Positions 62,853 through 64,000 of a stretch of 64,000 bases of DNA are shown here, one piece after another. Under the pieces are notes generated by a model. The model was not told the origin of the DNA, made no database searches, and saw nothing but the letters and a program-made list of their open reading frames with translations. The position numbers and the translations under genes are program-made. The stretch is taken from contig NZ_CP029619.1 in the NCBI RefSeq assembly GCF_003176915.1, positions 62,001-126,000 on the forward strand, in the 5' to 3' direction. Source of the DNA: Candidatus Cardinium hertigii (GTDB lineage: Bacteria > Bacteroidota > Bacteroidia > Cytophagales > Amoebophilaceae). Every line of letters starts with the position of its first letter. Position 1 is the first letter of the stretch.

Positions 62853-63135
62853 TATATACATACATAAATTAGCTTTCAAAGCGTATAGAACAGCAGTTCG
62901 TATAACTTAATAAACAAGAAAAAACTTAAATTAGCTTGGTAGGGTTTATACATGCATTACTTTATACGTTGTGTTAATACCTATAGGGTTGAGCTGAGCT
63001 CCCATAAAATGGTTTGTATGTATGGTAATTTAAAATGTTTTTTCTAAAAAAGACCATGAACATTTTTGGAAGATTGGTGCATGCTTTGTTTTATGTTAAA
63101 CTTTAAACTAGTCTTCTGATATTTAATTTAATAGT

Positions 63136-64000
63136 ATGATAGATTTGCGGCGTATTAGGGAGAATCCTCAAGCAATCATGGATGCCCTGTCTAAAAGAGG
63201 CATGCAAAATGCCAAGGAATTGGTAGATGAGGTATATACATTGGATTTAGAGAAACGAAGGATACAAGCACAATTGGAAGAGGTATCCTCTCGCTTGAAT
63301 AGCATGCATAAAACAATAAATCATCCATTACATCAAACAGCTACCGTTTCAATAGGGCTGGACCAGAAAGAAGCAACGCATCACTTAAAAGAAAAACACA
63401 AAATTTTAATGGGAGCATACAAATCCTGTGAATCAGCATTACTAGAAAAACTTTACCAATTACCTAATTTGCCAGCTCAAGAGATTCCTATTGGAAAAAA
63501 TGCCAAGGATAATCAAATCATCTATCAAGTAGCTGATTTACCAAAGGTTAAGCCAGGAGACGCAGCACACTGGGATTTAATTAAAAAATATGATCTTGTT
63601 GATTTTGAGTTGGGTAATAAAATCACAGGAGCTGGTTTCCCGCTATACCAAGGCAGAGGTGCTAGGTTACAGCGCGCTTTAATTAGCTTTTTTTTAGATA
63701 AAGCAGTAGAAGCAGGTTACCTAGAAGTACAACCGCCTATTCTAGTTAATGCAGCTTCTGCTTATGCAACGGGACAATTGCCAGATAAAGAAGGACAAAT
63801 CTATCATATAACGGCCGATGACCTCTACCTCATTCCTACTGCAGAAGTATCTATTACGAACATGTATCGGGATTATATTGTGGATCTAGCTGAATTGCCT
63901 ATTAAATGTGCAGGATATACGCCATGCTTTAGAAGAGAAGCTGGTTCTTGGGGAGCTGATGTACGGGGATTGAATAGGTTGCATCAGTTTGATAAGGTAG
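63136..64000 (+). CDS. serS: Seryl-tRNA synthetase (3' end outside window)
   Basis: An ATG at 63136 opens a frame that runs to the window end (288 residues). MIDLRRIRENPQAIMDALSK and the following long coiled-coil arm are the SerRS N-terminal domain. The catalytic core is entered with FELGNKITGAGFPLYQGRGA, LIPTAEVSITNMYRD and GYTPCFRREAGSWGADVRGL, the last being class II motif 2. The enzyme charges tRNA-Ser, one of which is encoded at 41573-41661. The preceding 283 bp hold no recognisable gene. Confidence 0.95.
   Translation, partial: MIDLRRIRENPQAIMDALSKRGMQNAKELVDEVYTLDLEKRRIQAQLEEVSSRLNSMHKTINHPLHQTATVSIGLDQKEATHHLKEKHKILMGAYKSCESALLEKLYQLPNLPAQEIPIGKNAKDNQIIYQVADLPKVKPGDAAHWDLIKKYDLVDFELGNKITGAGFPLYQGRGARLQRALISFFLDKAVEAGYLEVQPPILVNAASAYATGQLPDKEGQIYHITADDLYLIPTAEVSITNMYRDYIVDLAELPIKCAGYTPCFRREAGSWGADVRGLNRLHQFDKV

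Overview
The window is AT-rich chromosomal DNA from a host-dependent member of the Bacteroidota. It most resembles the Amoebophilaceae (Cardinium/Amoebophilus-like symbionts of arthropods and amoebae), although no gene here proves the genus. Pointers to Bacteroidota are a Bacteroidota-type RNA polymerase omega subunit, an unusually long NusB, leucine dehydrogenase, a TTG-N20-TAnnTTTG promoter, L31 type B, and part of a phage-tail-like contractile injection locus. Pointers to an intracellular life are ankyrin-repeat proteins, a peptide-uptake duplication, many gene remnants and long gene-free stretches.

Layout. 1-2.5 kb: the end of a contractile-injection (AFP/T6SS-iv-like) locus, with a baseplate J-like protein cut by the window edge and a small tail/fibre-like protein. 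2.7-12.3 kb: L31, a GlmU-like nucleotidyltransferase, HolB, a catalytically dead-looking esterase, a truncated Lrp regulator, an AmpG-like permease, RF2 with its programmed frameshift, and a 14-repeat ankyrin protein. 12.4-20.2 kb: a decayed accessory zone with the start of a non-ribosomal peptide synthetase (docking plus half a condensation domain), an intact ABC exporter, an IS481 relic, accA, a stray copy of the accA 5' end and a protein with 26-residue repeats. 20.2-27.2 kb: dnaB, sufE-S-D-C (no sufB), frr and a LolA-like protein, all on the minus strand. 27.3-50.2 kb: envelope and housekeeping genes (ftsW, class A PBP, LysM lytic transglycosylase, bamD, LptA-like, yidC, ruvA, nfo, ppa, nusB, leucine dehydrogenase, tRNA-Ser, rdgB, rpoZ), with a synthetase-type Rel protein. 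50.4-64 kb: lysS, two tandem OppA-like binding proteins, accD, a cluster of proline-rich lipoprotein genes, tadA and serS (cut by the window end).

The main discovery candidate is the lipoprotein cluster at 57-62.2 kb. The largest gene (59942-62198, minus) encodes a predicted surface lipoprotein with three near-identical 182-residue units. Each unit carries a proline run followed by a sequence fitting the actin-binding WH2 motif. The protein ends in a short amphipathic segment and an acidic tail finishing in Glu-Trp-Asp-Asp. This is the order of the WASP-family VCA region that activates the Arp2/3 complex. The reading frame is broken at the signal peptide by a run of 13 A/T, so expression could be switched by slippage. 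A neighbouring gene remnant also shows an LKKV-like half WH2 and an acidic tail. A perfect 539-bp copy of the 3' part of accD lies inside the cluster and truncates that remnant.

Together the genes describe a reduced cell that keeps fatty-acid initiation (accA, accD), Fe-S assembly, peptidoglycan and outer-membrane assembly functions, imports peptides, and displays or secretes proteins likely to act on the host (ankyrins, a phospholipase-D-family protein, repeat lipoproteins, the injection system).
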